Positions 46,954 through 59,370 are shown, numbered from the stretch's first letter. The stretch is 64,000 nt of DNA from Puffinus mauretanicus (GCA_023333565.1 JAJKFH010003927.1:372001-436000), one strand, 5' to 3'. Notes: a model not told the origin generated them from the sequence alone. A program made the numbers and translations.

Positions 46954-49900
46954 GAATGGCTATGTTCATTTAATCTTCGTAAAAGGCCATTGGAAGGGGG
47001 AAGATGTCAGCAATTTTCTTCACCAGGTGCATCTGGAAATGTTTTTATTCACCCAGCTCCAACATCTCCTCCGTAGTCCAAGTCTGTTCTTCACCCCCAC
47101 TGCACCCAGGTGATAGAAAAGCAGGGAACTGGGATAGAGTCACTTGCCTGGGTCTCCAGTCGAAAAATTCCCCCTTTGACCTTCCTCCCTTGCCAGCTGC
47201 CAAGTCCTCCCTCCTGGTCCGTGGCAAGCGCTGGGGAAAGGCTTGTGCCTGAGGATCCCTGCAGGGATCCTCCTACAGACCCCTGCTTGTGGTGGGACCT
47301 GCATCCCTCCCCGTCCCAACGTTAATGTCTGAGATCTCTCCTATGTCTGCAGCGCCGAAGTGCAGGAGGCATCGTGGTGCCCTCTCCTCTTTCCCCCTTG
47401 CCCCAACAAGCCACAAGGTGAGCATGAAGCAGGGGGCTGGTACATTAAAAACTTGTGTGGTGGGAGGTGTTTTGCCATGTATCTCCATGCCAAGTCCGGT
47501 TCAAAATGAATGGGCTTGTACAGTGTGATTCTGCTAACCATTCGGTTCTGGATCGGGCACTAAATCTGGCTGTAAAGAGAAATAATTGACTGGCTGTTGG
47601 GCTTTCTTAGGGCAGTAAGTAACTATAGAAACTCCCTGCCTGTCAGACATAGGTGTAGCAGAGCTGTGTGTGGCTGATTGGAGCCAGATCATGTCAGTTG
47701 ATGCAGCAAAGTTTACAATAGGTGCTCAGTGCAAAATGCCATGTGCTAGTGTTTCCCTGTGGATACCAGGATAGCTAAGGTAATGCTGGAAATAAGAAAA
47801 AAATCATTTATCATCTCTAGCTGTGAACGTCACAGCAGAGTAAATGTTAATATCCGTGTAACTGAGCTCAAGACGTTTCTGTTAGCTACGGTGTTCTTGT
47901 TGGAGTGATGGGGAGCTGAGCCCGACAAATAAAACTGGTCCGCATTTTTCAAACAAATATTTCATAGGTCCTGAAACCCTGCAGTCCTGGGTTGAAAGAA
48001 ACTGACAGCAGATTTGTGCTCCATTGGGCAAATATTTCTGCCCAAAGAAAAATCCAAGCACTTTCTTTTTGACATTTTAAAGAAAACTGCTACTGTTGGG
48101 ACACTTCAAAACTTCCCCAACATCACTGAAAAGGATAAAGATGAGAAAGAGAAAGATAGAAGCAAAGCATTGCAAAGCATTTGTTGTAGATTGAATTGAA
48201 TATTTTAAGTGACTCAAAGTCGTCAGGGTTTCTCATTTGCCAAAGAAGAAAGGCAGTCCAGTCCTTTGCATCTATCTGCAATGACACTGTCTTCCCCTTC
48301 TTTGGCTTGGCCAGCAAAGTCCAGCAGCGACACAGCCTGGAGTTGTGTGCCCCGAGGGGAGAACTTGGAAATAGCAGCACTCTGCCAGTATATGCCGGGA
48401 AATCTTGAAACTGCAAGGTTTTGAATATGTTATCTGAACCAGTGCTCAGTGCATGGGAAAAAAAAACAATGCAGGGAAAGGGTAAGGTGTGCTAGAACAT
48501 TTGAGAATTACGTGTGCATGGTCAAACCGAGGTAAATGCTGGCTGCTGGTCAGCGGGCTGGAGGCTGCCTTGTGCCCCTGAGGAGCCCTGAGAAGCCGTG
48601 TAGGTCAAATCCCTCTCCTCCGCCCCACATGCACCTGCCTGTGGTCACATCCCTGTCCCCCTACCAGCCTGCAGCCTCCCTCCCAAACAGCAGGGTGGTA
48701 GATAAAGCTGGAAGCTTAAACTGTTCGTGCCAAGCCGGCGATTAGCAAGCAGCATGCCGATGTTTACAAGGGAGATGAGGACAGCTTACTCTGCCAGCCA
48801 AGAAGCCACCAAGCCTTGCAGGAGGGATGGGGCCACGGCTGACGTGCCACAGGCTCTGCAGCATGCTTAGCCTTCAGCTAAGTGACCAGCCGGTGAGCTG
48901 GTCGGTATTGCACCAGGTCCATCAAATGTCAATCCACCCCATATGGGTCTGGGTGGGAGAGCAGGCTCCAGGAGAGCTCCCTCCCACCTGAGATCCTGCC
49001 AGCACCACTGCAAGACCCAAACGCAGGAGTAATGTGAGACCAGGGGAGTGTGTTTGGGGCTCCAGTCTGCTTCTGAGATGCTCCCCTCGTGTGCACAGCG
49101 CCTGTCCCAGGGAGCAGCACCCTCAGGAAGGCTGACCTCGACCAGGCCTCACACTGGCCCCAAGCAGTTTTCCTCTTCTGCCACATGATCCCATGTTTTG
49201 AGCCCTCTCAACTATTCCGTGTCAAAAGCATCAAGCACTAAACTGCTTTTGAGGTAGCATGTTCCCACGCGGCACTGTGAAATATTTAATATTAGGATGC
49301 TGTATTTAGGACAGGCAGCATTTTTAACAAATGGGACGCAGTGAAACAGCACTCTTTTGGCTCACCAAGCAAACTGCCTGCAAGGAGGATGAGCAGGTAC
49401 AAAGCAATGAAAGATCTCTTTATGTCCTTTGAACGAAGAAGAAACTCCTTCAATTAATAACTAGCACTTACATCCAGAAGCAGACCCAGTGTTATTAGGA
49501 GGATTAACAGTAGCCAGGCATTTTTCATTAAGTGTGGAGCTGCAAACCGTTCCCATGGCATGGGCCTCCTTACAGAGGATGTGTCAATCCATCTGGGGCT
49601 GAAGGCAACAGAAATAAAACCCGACAGTATAAGGCAAGCCCACCCAGCCCCTGCATGGGCCTGTCTTAGCTCTGGCACCTGACGCCCACAACATGGCAGC
49701 ACGGCTTGGCTGCAGACAAAAACGTGCTTTTGGGGACTTGCGACATCATGCTGGTCTCTCCCATGATGATTGCTTCGATCCATGTAGAGACCAATCCTGC
49801 TCACCCCAGGGTCTGCAACGTGCCACAGCTGGAGCATCAAATGTGAACGTCGATGTAAATTTTCCCCAAATACAGGCGTGACACTAAGTTGGTACTCCCA

Positions 49901-51290
49901 TTTGGTCTCCTTTCTAATGAGGGCTTTGCCCATGCTTAGTAATGCAATTAGCACACACGCTCGGTGGTTAATAAACCTGCTTACAGAGCCGTGAGCATCT
50001 GCTCTCAAGCAGGGGAGGCAGGGGGACACATGCACGGCCACCACCTCTGTGATGCCAAAGTCCCCTCTCCTTGGGATATTTCAGCTCACTAATGCCGTGG
50101 CCTCCCTTGCCTCTCCTACGCAGAGCGTTTCCGATGCAGACGCCACCATCTTGGCCCTGATGGGTGTCCTTTGCAGAGCAGGAGGAGGAGGAGGACGAGG
50201 AGGAGGGCTGGATCCCACTCTCACGCCATGGCTGGGATCAACTGGGAGGCGTAGGGGCACTTCCCGGCTGTCCCACGTGTGCCGCAGCCGCTCGTGTGCG
50301 ACACGCCAGACCCAGGACTTCACACGTGGCCGCTCTGCGGCTAATTGAAGTGCTAATTCAGTTTTCGGCTTTGCTCCTTGATCCTTTCATGCCGCCTCCT
50401 GAGCTGCTTTGCGCCGATGTCTGCTGATGTCAGCGGCTGCAGGACGGGAAGGAGAGGGACCAGCTGCCGAGGAGGGGCCGGGGGGTCACCTCCACCCCCA
50501 GGCTGGGGTGTGCAGGCTCCCCAGGAGCCTCCCAAATGACGAGAGGGGCGTTACGAGTGGGTACCGCGCGGCTGGACCCAGGCATGGGATTAAAATTTTG
50601 TGTCAGCGGTATGCGAAGTCGTCTGTCATGCTCTGAGGGGAAGATTAGTGAGCTCAAACTCGGCATGAAATTCAGGAAAAAAATCTTATCACATTCCAAA
50701 AAATTCTTGCCACGTGCTCTAATCCTCCTGGAGGGGGCTGAATAACAAGCAGCACAGCCTGAAGGGGCCCTGGATAGCACACCTCTACAAACCCGGCTCA
50801 TCACCCCCGTTTCAGCCATCACTGCCGCGTTGGCCACAGGCCTGATCCAGCGCTTGCTGATGTCAGTGAAAACCTGATTTCGGTGTCTGCGGCGCTGGTC
50901 ACGTGCAGGTGGTGGGCATCCTTTCCCCTCGCTCCCTGCCCTCCTCCTGCCTTGTCTGAGCTCCCACAGGGAGAAGCAGGTGGTGGGAAAGCTAGGCAGA
51001 CATGGAGGGGAACAATGAACCCTCGGCAGCCTGCTTTTGAGCGTACTCGAGAGCAAAGCGAGCACCGGGAAGCCCAAGGACACAGCTCAATACTGCCGAA
51101 CCTTGGCATTTGCCTTGCCCCGGCTTGCACTGCTGCCAGGGCTCGGCGTGCAGCCAGCTGAGCGCTGCTCCAGCTCTGGGGCTGGCCGTCCCCCTCCTCC
51201 TCCTCCTCCTCTCACCCTGTCCACTGCTGCCTGCCCAAGGGAATTCCAGGGACCCACAAGTCCTGGAGGAGGACAGGAGCATTAGCCTAG
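46954..51290. other. Intergenic, no gene recognised
   Basis: This contains a perfect 22-bp palindrome at 47251-47272 and two adjacent small hairpins at 48866-48903, both reported in the findings. A 196-codon open frame on the minus strand (49454-50044) has a hydrophobic C-terminus but no recognised family. A CpG-containing stretch is at 50230-50340. A GGA-rich run lies at 50181-50208. Confidence 0.4.
50181..50208. repeat. (GGA)n purine microsatellite
   Basis: About nine GGA/CGA triplets form an asymmetric purine tract. Confidence 0.9.
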
Positions 51291-51293
51291 CCA

Positions 51294-51332
51294 TATTAAT
51301 TAATTAATAAATTGGTTAATTAATTAATTTAT
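51294..51332. repeat. (TTAA)n palindromic microsatellite
   Basis: Tandem TTAA/ATTA units are arranged as two arms around AAATTGG, so the tract is both a tetranucleotide repeat and self-complementary. Confidence 0.9.
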
Positions 51333-53947
51333 TCCTTCAGACACAAAATGGGAAAGGTGTGCACCTGGAAACATGCAGCCTTTCTGCTCTTACACGTGGC
51401 ACATGAATCCAGAGCCAATGTTGCACGCCTTCAGGCCCCAGAGGTCTGGGGTTTCACGCGGCAGTAGGCGGAGGGGTTTTCAGTGGCTACTGCAGTGCTC
51501 TTGGACTTGTAGTCCCAGCTTTGGTGGCAAAGCCCAAATGTAATGCCCCACTATATTCATCTCCTCTTTCTCTTTCTTAGGGTTCATATTACTTGCAGTT
51601 GAACCCAGCCATACCACTGACTCGTCTCTGCATCCAATGCCATCATCACCCCTCTCGAGACTTGTCTTCTACAAACTGCTTTTTCTGTCACCCGTCAGAA
51701 GTGGCCAAGTGACAGGGCAATGCAATGTGACAGGGCAATGCAATATGACAGGAGCCAGGAGCCTTCCACTGTGTACCACATGCATACGGAAATGTAGACT
51801 CTCAAGCGTCCCTTGCTGGACTGTGCTTCAGGTCAGCAGCAGGCTACCGGTCAGCCTGGAGAACAGATGAGTCATTACTTAATGCCATGGCCAGGCTAAG
51901 ATCTTCGCAAATCTTCATGGTCCTTGTGACAGACAGAGCAAAGGCAACTGGCATTATAAATGGTTTTAAAAAGTTAGACAAGACAAGAGACCAGTTGGGC
52001 TGGAGCAGTTCATAAAGCAAAGAGGTTGTGGGTAACCTCCTCAAAGCTGGGAAACAGGGACACATGTTGTCCTCACCCACGAGGTCACTCATCAGCCCTA
52101 CCCCAGTGCTGCCACCAGAGGCAGACGTGACATGCCGCTGCAGAAAGGGAATGTGATCCCAGAGGTAGCCTTGCCTTTCTGTGTGGATCCCAGGGTTTGT
52201 TGAGGACTAGAGCTGCCTTCCTCATGTCCAGTGCCTCCCCTGCACAAAGGAGAGGAGAAGACCACAGCTTTTATACATCATATCTAAGAGGCAACTTTGC
52301 TTCTGTATGCAATGAGGTGCAGTAAAAACATTTTCAATCAAGAGGCGAGAGGTAACACAAAGAAATATCCCTGCGAAAGAATTATCACGGGCAAGACAGA
52401 AAGAAAGCTTACCAAAAAGCCACGAAGCTCTAGCAGGATCCTTTTGAGCTTGCCGTGCACCCAAAGGAGATACTTAACATTACGTCAGCATTGCCCTAAT
52501 TATGCAAATTGCTCATTGGTTTGTGCACCAGGACACCAGCATTTCGTTTGCTTTGCTCCCAGCCCCCAGCCTGCAGGCCACTGTTTTGCTCCTTTGCGCT
52601 GGGTGTGCGGTGTGTCACTGGGGGACAGCGGGGAGGTTTGCAGAGGCAGGGCTTGAATTTCAGAGCTCCCCCTCCCACCGCATGCACACCTGCTTTAAAA
52701 GCAGGGCTTGTTTCTAAGGCAAATGGGACGGGGCATCTCAGGAAGGTGGTTATGGATAATAACGCATGTTAAAATGATTCCAGCTGTCTCCTGTATGCTG
52801 GGTGTCACTCCGTGCAGCCATCCCGGTTGGGCTCGCAGGGCACAAGGTATGCTTATCCTCCAGCACCATGTCCGTTCTCCTTCAGGCTGCAAGCAGTGGA
52901 AGATGGTACAGACATTCTGACCCCATCACTCGTCCTGTGCCACTGATAGCCTGGGAATTGCCTCACTGCTTGGTGAGAGCCATCTTCACCACATCTATGT
53001 GTTTTGGTAAATCTGTTGGCAAAGCAGTTTCAGTGGGCTGCTCAAGGAAACAAACTTCCCACATCCATGGATGATACAACATAGGGAAAAAATCCTCATT
53101 TCTTTTCAAAATTCATTTGGGATATTAGGAAATTCTACTGAGAAAGTTCAGAGCCAAGAGAAAAAAAATCCTAACAGCTTCCTTCCTGCAAATATATCAA
53201 AGGCAGCAATAGCACTAGCCAAATGTTAGATATATATGGCACCTTAAGAGAAAAGAAAAGATTGGCTTTTCTGTAACATGCTTTCAGCTTTTTGCCCTGA
53301 TCCTGCTCCTAGAGACATGCAGGGAAGCTTTTAAACCAGGAAGACCCTTGAAGTCTGCCAAAACTGCTTGTAAAACCCCAGTTTATGCTACAATTCAGTG
53401 ACAAACTATGCTAGTTTCAACAATTTTTCACTGCAACCTGATCTCAGTAGCCTTCTTGGACTGGACCCTGCCTTCATAAATTTAACAGTAATGCTCCACT
53501 TGAATCCAGGGCCCACGCGCTAAGCCTCAGCAATTAATGCTCGCTGATTTATTCATATACATATTCACCACAAGAGTACAGAACCCTCCGCAGACACTAT
53601 GCAAATAATGTATAATAATAAATGCAAATGCCCCACTTGAATTTATAAAATCAATATTCATACTCTGAAAATTAAGACCTTCTTTAGTCTATTAGCATAT
53701 ACTTATTAACGGCCAATAAAAAGGGCTGCAGCTGTATACAAACAAACATTTCCCTTTGTAGGAAACCAGCAGCAATCCCACAAAAAGTGCTGTTTCCTGA
53801 GAGAAAACTGAGCTTTGTAAAACCTGTGAAGAGCATATTCTGTGTGTGTCGCGAGTGAGTGGTTTAGAGGCCACTTAATGCACCACCACAGTGTGCAAGT
53901 ACAGAACTTCTGATCTTGAAATATGCAATTATCTAGGGAAACCACCT
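51333..53947. other. Intergenic, AT-rich block with paired octamers near the end
   Basis: No gene is recognised. A short 18-bp tandem repeat lies at 51710-51752. The stretch at about 53520-53720 is markedly AT-rich, non-repetitive in appearance, and carries two perfect POU octamers (53599-53606 and 53622-53629) among AATTTATAAA and TTAATGCTCGC-type sequence, a good enhancer-like candidate. Confidence 0.4.
51710..51752. repeat. 18-bp tandem repeat, 2.4 copies
   Basis: The unit TGACAGGGCAATGCAATG occurs at 51710-51727. It recurs with one change at 51728-51745, and a partial third copy (TGACAGG) follows. It is a short local duplication. Confidence 0.9.
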
Positions 53948-53981
53948 TATTAGTATTAGTATTAGTATTAGTATTAGTATT
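53948..53981. repeat. (TATTAG)n hexanucleotide microsatellite
   Basis: 5.7 perfect copies of TATTAG are seen. The perfection suggests recent or ongoing length change. Confidence 0.97.
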
Positions 53982-54689
53982 TGGTTTTGCATGTGTGAAC
54001 TTTTTATTTTTAGGTGAACCTTTTTTTCATGGAAAATTTGGCCTGAAAGCTAATAGGGTTGTATCTCCTTTGAAATCCCAGCTCTTAGGTTTTCTAAAGT
54101 GTCCAAGAGCTGTGGTCTCACGTGTCCACAACCAGGTGAGCACTTGTCCCCAGCAAGGTGAGATGCTGCCCTAGATTTTCTGGTGGAGTTGTTATTTCTC
54201 ATTGACAAACTCACTGCCTGTTAAGCCTCCTGGCCAAATCAGAGTGTCATTGTTCCCTGGATGCTGCAAAACTCAGATCTCTTGGAAATGTACATTTATG
54301 GGACTGAGGTATGTACAGTCTTCATAAAATGGCCCACTGACACTGCACTGCCAGACCACTTACCTGCCACCACCACCGAGGGGGAAGGAAAGGAGAGCAA
54401 CAGTGGTTGGAAAGCATCATTTTCTCTAGGGGGGGAAAAATTTCCTAAGGTCTGAGGTGCATCAATACCAGGACATGTGATCAGGTTGATTTCTGCCAAG
54501 TTTGTTTCCCTTCTCCTCTTTGACACCAAAAAAGAAAGCTGAAGGATTTACAATGATATTTATTTGGTTACTACCGTAAAATGCAGAACTAGAACACCTC
54601 CTGGACCTGACACTTTGGCAATTCAGTGCCCCCAGGAACATATGGCCTGGTAGTAGGGAACAAACTCTTACTAATATCCCAAATTAATT
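53982..54689. other. Intergenic, no gene recognised
   Basis: AT-rich unique-looking sequence between the hexanucleotide repeat and a CR1 relic. No gene or regulatory site can be named. Confidence 0.45.
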
Positions 54690-55590
54690 GGGATGAGCCC
54701 TGGTGTCATCTTCGTCTGCTCAGTCTCCAGGCAATGGAGGAGCCAACTCCTCTTTCACAGCTCCCTCTGGATTTTTAACCCAGTGGGCAGTCAGGTTGGT
54801 CCGGCATTGTTTACCCTTGGTCAATCCATGCTGGCTGTTCCCAACCACCTTCTTCTCCTTCCTGTGTCCGGAAACATGCTCCAAGAGGAATCACTCCATG
54901 ATTTTCCTAGGGACTGACATGAGGCTGACTGGGCTGAGGTCTCCTGGATCATCCTTCTGGCCTTTCCCGGAGATGAGTACAATGTTTGCCTTTCTCCAGT
55001 TGCCGGAGGTCTCCCCTGATCTCCATAACCTTTCAAACATGATAGAGAGCAGCCTTGCAAGGACCATAGCCAACTCCCTTGGCACCCTTGGGTGCAGCCC
55101 AGTGGGTCCCCTGTGCGGGATGTTCTCTCAAGCAAACCCTGACCTGATCCTCATCCACTGATGGTTGTTCTCCTCCCCCTTCAACCCTTTCTCTAAGCAT
55201 AGAGGCCTGGAAGACCTTCTTGGTGAAGACTGAGGCAAAGAAGGCAATGAGTGCCTCAGCCTTACCTGTCTCTGCTGTCACTAAATCACCCGCCCATTCA
55301 GCAGTGGGCCCCCATTTTCCTTATTCAGCCTTTTACTACTAATGTAGGGGTAGAGACTCTTCTTGTTGCCCTTGACACCTCTTGCAAGTGTCAACTCTAG
55401 GTGAGCTTTGTCTTTCCTAGCACCGCCCTAAACACCCGGGCAGTGTTCCTAAATCCCGTCTTCATAGCCCACCGTTGCTTGCACCTCCTGTTACTGCCTT
55501 TTTGCATTGGAGGCCAGTGGTGAGTTCCCAGTTCATCAATTATCCATAGCCATTGCTCTGCTGCACACCGGGTGGAACCCAACAGCTGCC
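54690..55590 (-). pseudogene. CR1 LINE ORF2 relic (reverse-transcriptase N-terminal part)
   Basis: On the minus strand, broken frames read like CR1 ORF2 in order. A linker segment has KGSNRRCKQRWAMKTGFRNT (about 55535-55450). It is followed by AFFASVFTKK (near 55225), then ERLWRSGETSGNWRKANIV (about 55032-54975) and DDPGDLSPVSLMSVPRK, equivalent to the start of the reverse-transcriptase domain (EDWRKANV...NYRPVSLTS in typical CR1), and finally QHGLTKGKQCRTNL near 54800. Several stops and at least two frame changes separate these blocks, and the catalytic FADD-type core is missing because the fragment ends first. It is dead sequence. The outer edges are approximate. Confidence 0.88.
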
Positions 55591-56207
55591 TTCTAATGGA
55601 AGAGAGCGGGAGATGCATGACTTGCATAAATTAGCTTCTAAATTAAATTGTAGCCTCATAAAGTACCACTGCAGTGCATAGCTAAGTCTTACAGCCTGGT
55701 GAAACCTAGCCAGAAAGCAAGCTGAATGCTTTTTAGAACGGCACGTGAAAAGTGCACCGAAGGAGACGCAGCAAGATTTGTCCCCTTTCTTCATTTCTCT
55801 GTGCTCGGTGCTCTTCTTCTCCCACCGCCCGAAGTCAGAGATGTCTGATAGGGAGCACTGTAAGATGAGATGTAAACGTGCGCTCGCAGCTAATTTACAG
55901 TAACAGGAAAAAAGCACATTACATCCGATTCAAAATGCTGACTCTGCCTGCCCTGCAGAGCCTCTTCAGCTATATAATTACAGATCAAATATCATGTTCA
56001 TTCAGATCTTCCTGGATCAATAGCTTACAGCCTCCCTCTGCAACTTCACTCCTACACCTGAGCCTAAAACAAGCTGATCAGTCCTTCTGCTGCAACCTGA
56101 AGCATTGAAGGTTCCTGAAGGAGGATCACAGTAAGGGCATAACAGCTAGGATGCAAGAGGACGTCCAGCATTTAGGGATGAAAATCCATTTGTTAAAAAG
56201 CCCTATT

Positions 56208-56225
56208 AAAAAAAAAAAAAAAAAA
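56208..56225. repeat. A18 homopolymer
   Basis: Eighteen A are followed by A-rich sequence with CCAAACC-type interruptions. No retroposed gene is recognised upstream of it. Confidence 0.9.
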
Positions 56226-58945
56226 CCAAACCCAAAACAACCAGCAAAAAGCAGGCAAACAGCCCTTTCCCCTCGCCCCTGAGCAATGAACTTTCAGATC
56301 CTCCAGGCTGTTTGGCAGGTAGTTTCTCTAGGAGGGCGCAGCACATATACAGCACAGCTCTTGTTACAGCAACAAAAAATCTCCCAGGTGATTTTATAAC
56401 ATAGAGGAGTCTGAGCTTAGGACTTTTTTCTGTTGCCCTTTCTTCTGCAAGCAGATTACTTGTGGGAATAAAGCTGGCTGAGTGAAGAGGGAGGACTACC
56501 TGCAAAAAAACCTTTGTGTAAATGGTGTTCCTGTACTCGCTGGCTGGGGGAAAATTTCTACGCCAAAGTTTTTTGACCTCCAAGTAAAATGATACAGGTT
56601 TGGAAAGGAGTTGTTGAACCTGGCATGGTCTAGCAAGTGAGGTGAGCCCAAGTATGCAGGGAGAGGTGGAACTGATGGGGTTGGAGTAAGGCGGCTTGCT
56701 GGGGGCAAGCCAGGGGGAAAATCACAATGCACCCTGAAGCCATCATGTCAGGTGAACCCCAACTTTTTCAACATCCAGTAAGTTCCTCTAAGAGAAAGTG
56801 AAGCCTTTGAATGTGGGATTCCCAAAAGCCTGAAAGTGGAGCTGCTCCAGGCCTTTAGGAGGAGGTGTAGGGCTGAAGGACCTGTCTGGACCCTGCAGGA
56901 GAGGCAGCTGGGGAAGAGCTCGCTGTGAATTGAGGCACATTAAGAGACTTCTGCAGCACAAAACTAACCCTGAATTTTGGCTCCAGCCCTCCATGGGGGC
57001 ACATCAGCAGGTTCATGTGGGAGCTGAGTATCCAAGAGTCGCCTCTGGACACAGTCCTGGTTTAGCAATGAGCCCCAGGGGAGTTAGGCATTGGGGAAGA
57101 TTTGCCAAGACCCCCGTAGCTTGGCTTGGCACAGAGGCAAGGGAAGGTGAAGCTGAGAGGCCCAGCCACTGGCACTGGTCTGACCGCCATAGTGGTTTCA
57201 CCACATGACGCATTCAACGAAAAATCCTCTGTTAATCCTCATGCAAACCCTCTCCAAGATGCATCCCCATCTCCACGCTGTAACACACCACCCCCAACTC
57301 ATGCCAGGACCACACTCTATAGAGCCATGTTATGGCTCCAGGAAGTCAATCCAACTAAAAAAAAACCCCAACCCAAAACTTGCAAAGGAAAGTGCTATCA
57401 GTTCTCTGATCTGGCTCGCGGCACAGCCCGACAGGCGTTGGCGGCGTGTCCCCTCGCAGAGCAGGAGGAAGCACCGCAGATCGGGATAGGAGTGGTAAAC
57501 GTGCTCCTGGCATGCATCACAGCTGAACGTTTTGCCTTGCAAAACCACAGCCAGAAGGTCTAATTTGGCCAGCTGCTCCTCCATTAGAGGTGATAATGCA
57601 GGAGGTGGAACGATCCCAGATCGCCTGTCGGAATCCAGGGCAGGTTTGCCAAGCTGGCAGTGAGATCCACACTGCCTTCTCGGTGCAAGCTGAGCAGGTC
57701 TGGGAGCCAGGGAAACACCACAGCTTTGGGGGCCCTTTCCCGCTATGGTCCCCTCGCCGGCAGCACCATTTTTGCCACAGAAAACTGCATGTTCACTGGT
57801 CATCTTTTTAAAGCAATCTAGTGCTTTAGAAATATTTTTCTTTTCATGTACGACTTGCAGAATATCATTCCGGCTTGGAGGACGGTGGACTGTATTAACG
57901 GGACCCCAGCATCCCTTCGGTGTCTGGTTCTTACTTTCCCTCCAACAGTGTCACCCAATCCTGCTCGAAACATGACTCAGGAGAGATTATGTGACGACGG
58001 ACGTCATCACTGCTCACAATTGCGCACTCTGCTTTGTGCTTTTTCCCCTCCTTTTTTTTTCTGCCAAGTTATCCTAAGAGAGGCAGTTTCTGACTGGCGA
58101 TATGAAATGTTACCTTTATCACTTCTTCACAGCACCAGCGGTATTATAGGTTGTCAGTCTAAAAAAAGCAGCATTGTTTGACTGTGCAGAGCAGGCGTTG
58201 CAACAGCAGCGCAGGCTCGCCACATCAGGATCCAGAGGTGGAAAGGGCCCCATCAGGTGTTGACACGAACGCGGCACGGTTCGCTCTAGACAACTCTTGC
58301 AAGTCTGAGCCCACTCAGACGTTAAATGTGTAAATATAGATCCACGCAAAGGCAGTGCTGTTCAGCCAAGACCCACATGCACCGGGCCCCCCCTCTTAGG
58401 ATACGAGCAGAAAAGTGGAGGGAGATTGCTCAGTGCTGAAACATCACCAGTGACGCAGATCTCTAAGTGGGTCAGACGGAAAAGTGATGGTAATGAGTTT
58501 ACATGAGAAGTTTGGGAAAAAAACCCATCCGACGGTGAAGGTGAAGTGAAGACAAAGCCAGGGGTTTTTAGTATGCTAGGCTAGTGAGTGAGCAACGGGG
58601 TACGAGCCTTCCTCCCCTCCCTCCGACATGGGCTTTTTTATTTCTTCGCTACAGATATGAAACAGATGGGGAGAAAGGGAGGACAGGCCCAGTTGGGGAT
58701 TATTTAAAAGCAGCAACAACTAAAAAGTTTCCATAATGAAATTTGATTCTTGCGGAGAGCATGTGTGCGCTGGCTCTTGACTATCTCAGGGCAATCAGCT
58801 GAATGCATGGCACGCTTGTTATCTCCACGCAAGCCTTCCCTTTGCTGAGATGCCGTTGCAGAGAGGCGCACAATTCAAGGAACATCACAGAAGGCAGTAT
58901 CTAGATTTATGGCTGCCATATTTCAGGGCTGTGTGAGAGGTGCTA

Positions 58946-59005
58946 GCAGTTTCAAATCACTTCTCTGCAGTTTCAAATGACTTCTCTTCTTCAAATGACT
59001 TCTCT
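58946..59005. repeat. Tandem triplication, 21/21/18 bp units
   Basis: The units share TTTCAAAT(G/C)ACTTCTCT. Copies lie at 58946-58966, 58967-58987 and 58988-59005 (the last lacks GCA at its start). Copies are nearly identical, so the expansion is recent. Confidence 0.92.
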
Positions 59006-59202
59006 GAAGCAAACTGAAGGCACTGATGTTAGTATCCCCATCTGTCATCTTAAAAAGACAGAGCTACTGCCCACCCGCCTTCTTTTCAGCAATAGGCCAC
59101 GCTGAATATTGTCAAAAGCAATCATTTCCCCTGCTAAATCTTTCCTTAGGGCTACAACATTGCTGTCTGTGAAGAATAAGGAGAGGCTAAAATAAACAAT
59201 AA

Positions 59203-59370
59203 AGAGTCACAGAATGGGAACCATGGAGATCATCTAGTCCACCCCTGCCCTGCCCCAAAAGCAGGGCTATAGGTAACATGAGGTCAGCTCGGCCATGGTT
59301 ACCGGAGTCTTTAAACCTTCAAGGAGACTCTACCTCTTCTGGGCAACTTGTTTGACTAAGACACCAACTA
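59203..59370 (-). mobile_element. CR1 LINE 3' end, diverged
   Basis: Reverse-complement CR1 3' region. It opens with AGAGTCACAGAATGGGAACC, then GGAGATCATCTAGTCCACCC, an AAAGCAGGGC stretch, and the conserved ACCTCTTCTGGGCAACTTGTT near the far end. It is 5'-truncated to about 170 bp and moderately diverged. The 3' end of the element is on the left, beside AATAAACAATAA. Confidence 0.85.

Larger units (their letters stand above)
55591..59202. other. Intergenic, no gene recognised
   Basis: An A18 run lies at 56208-56225. A 157-codon minus-strand open frame (57330-57803) has no recognised domain. A 20-bp-class tandem repeat lies at 58946-59005. No transposon is recognised apart from the CR1 pieces on either side. 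Confidence 0.45.
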
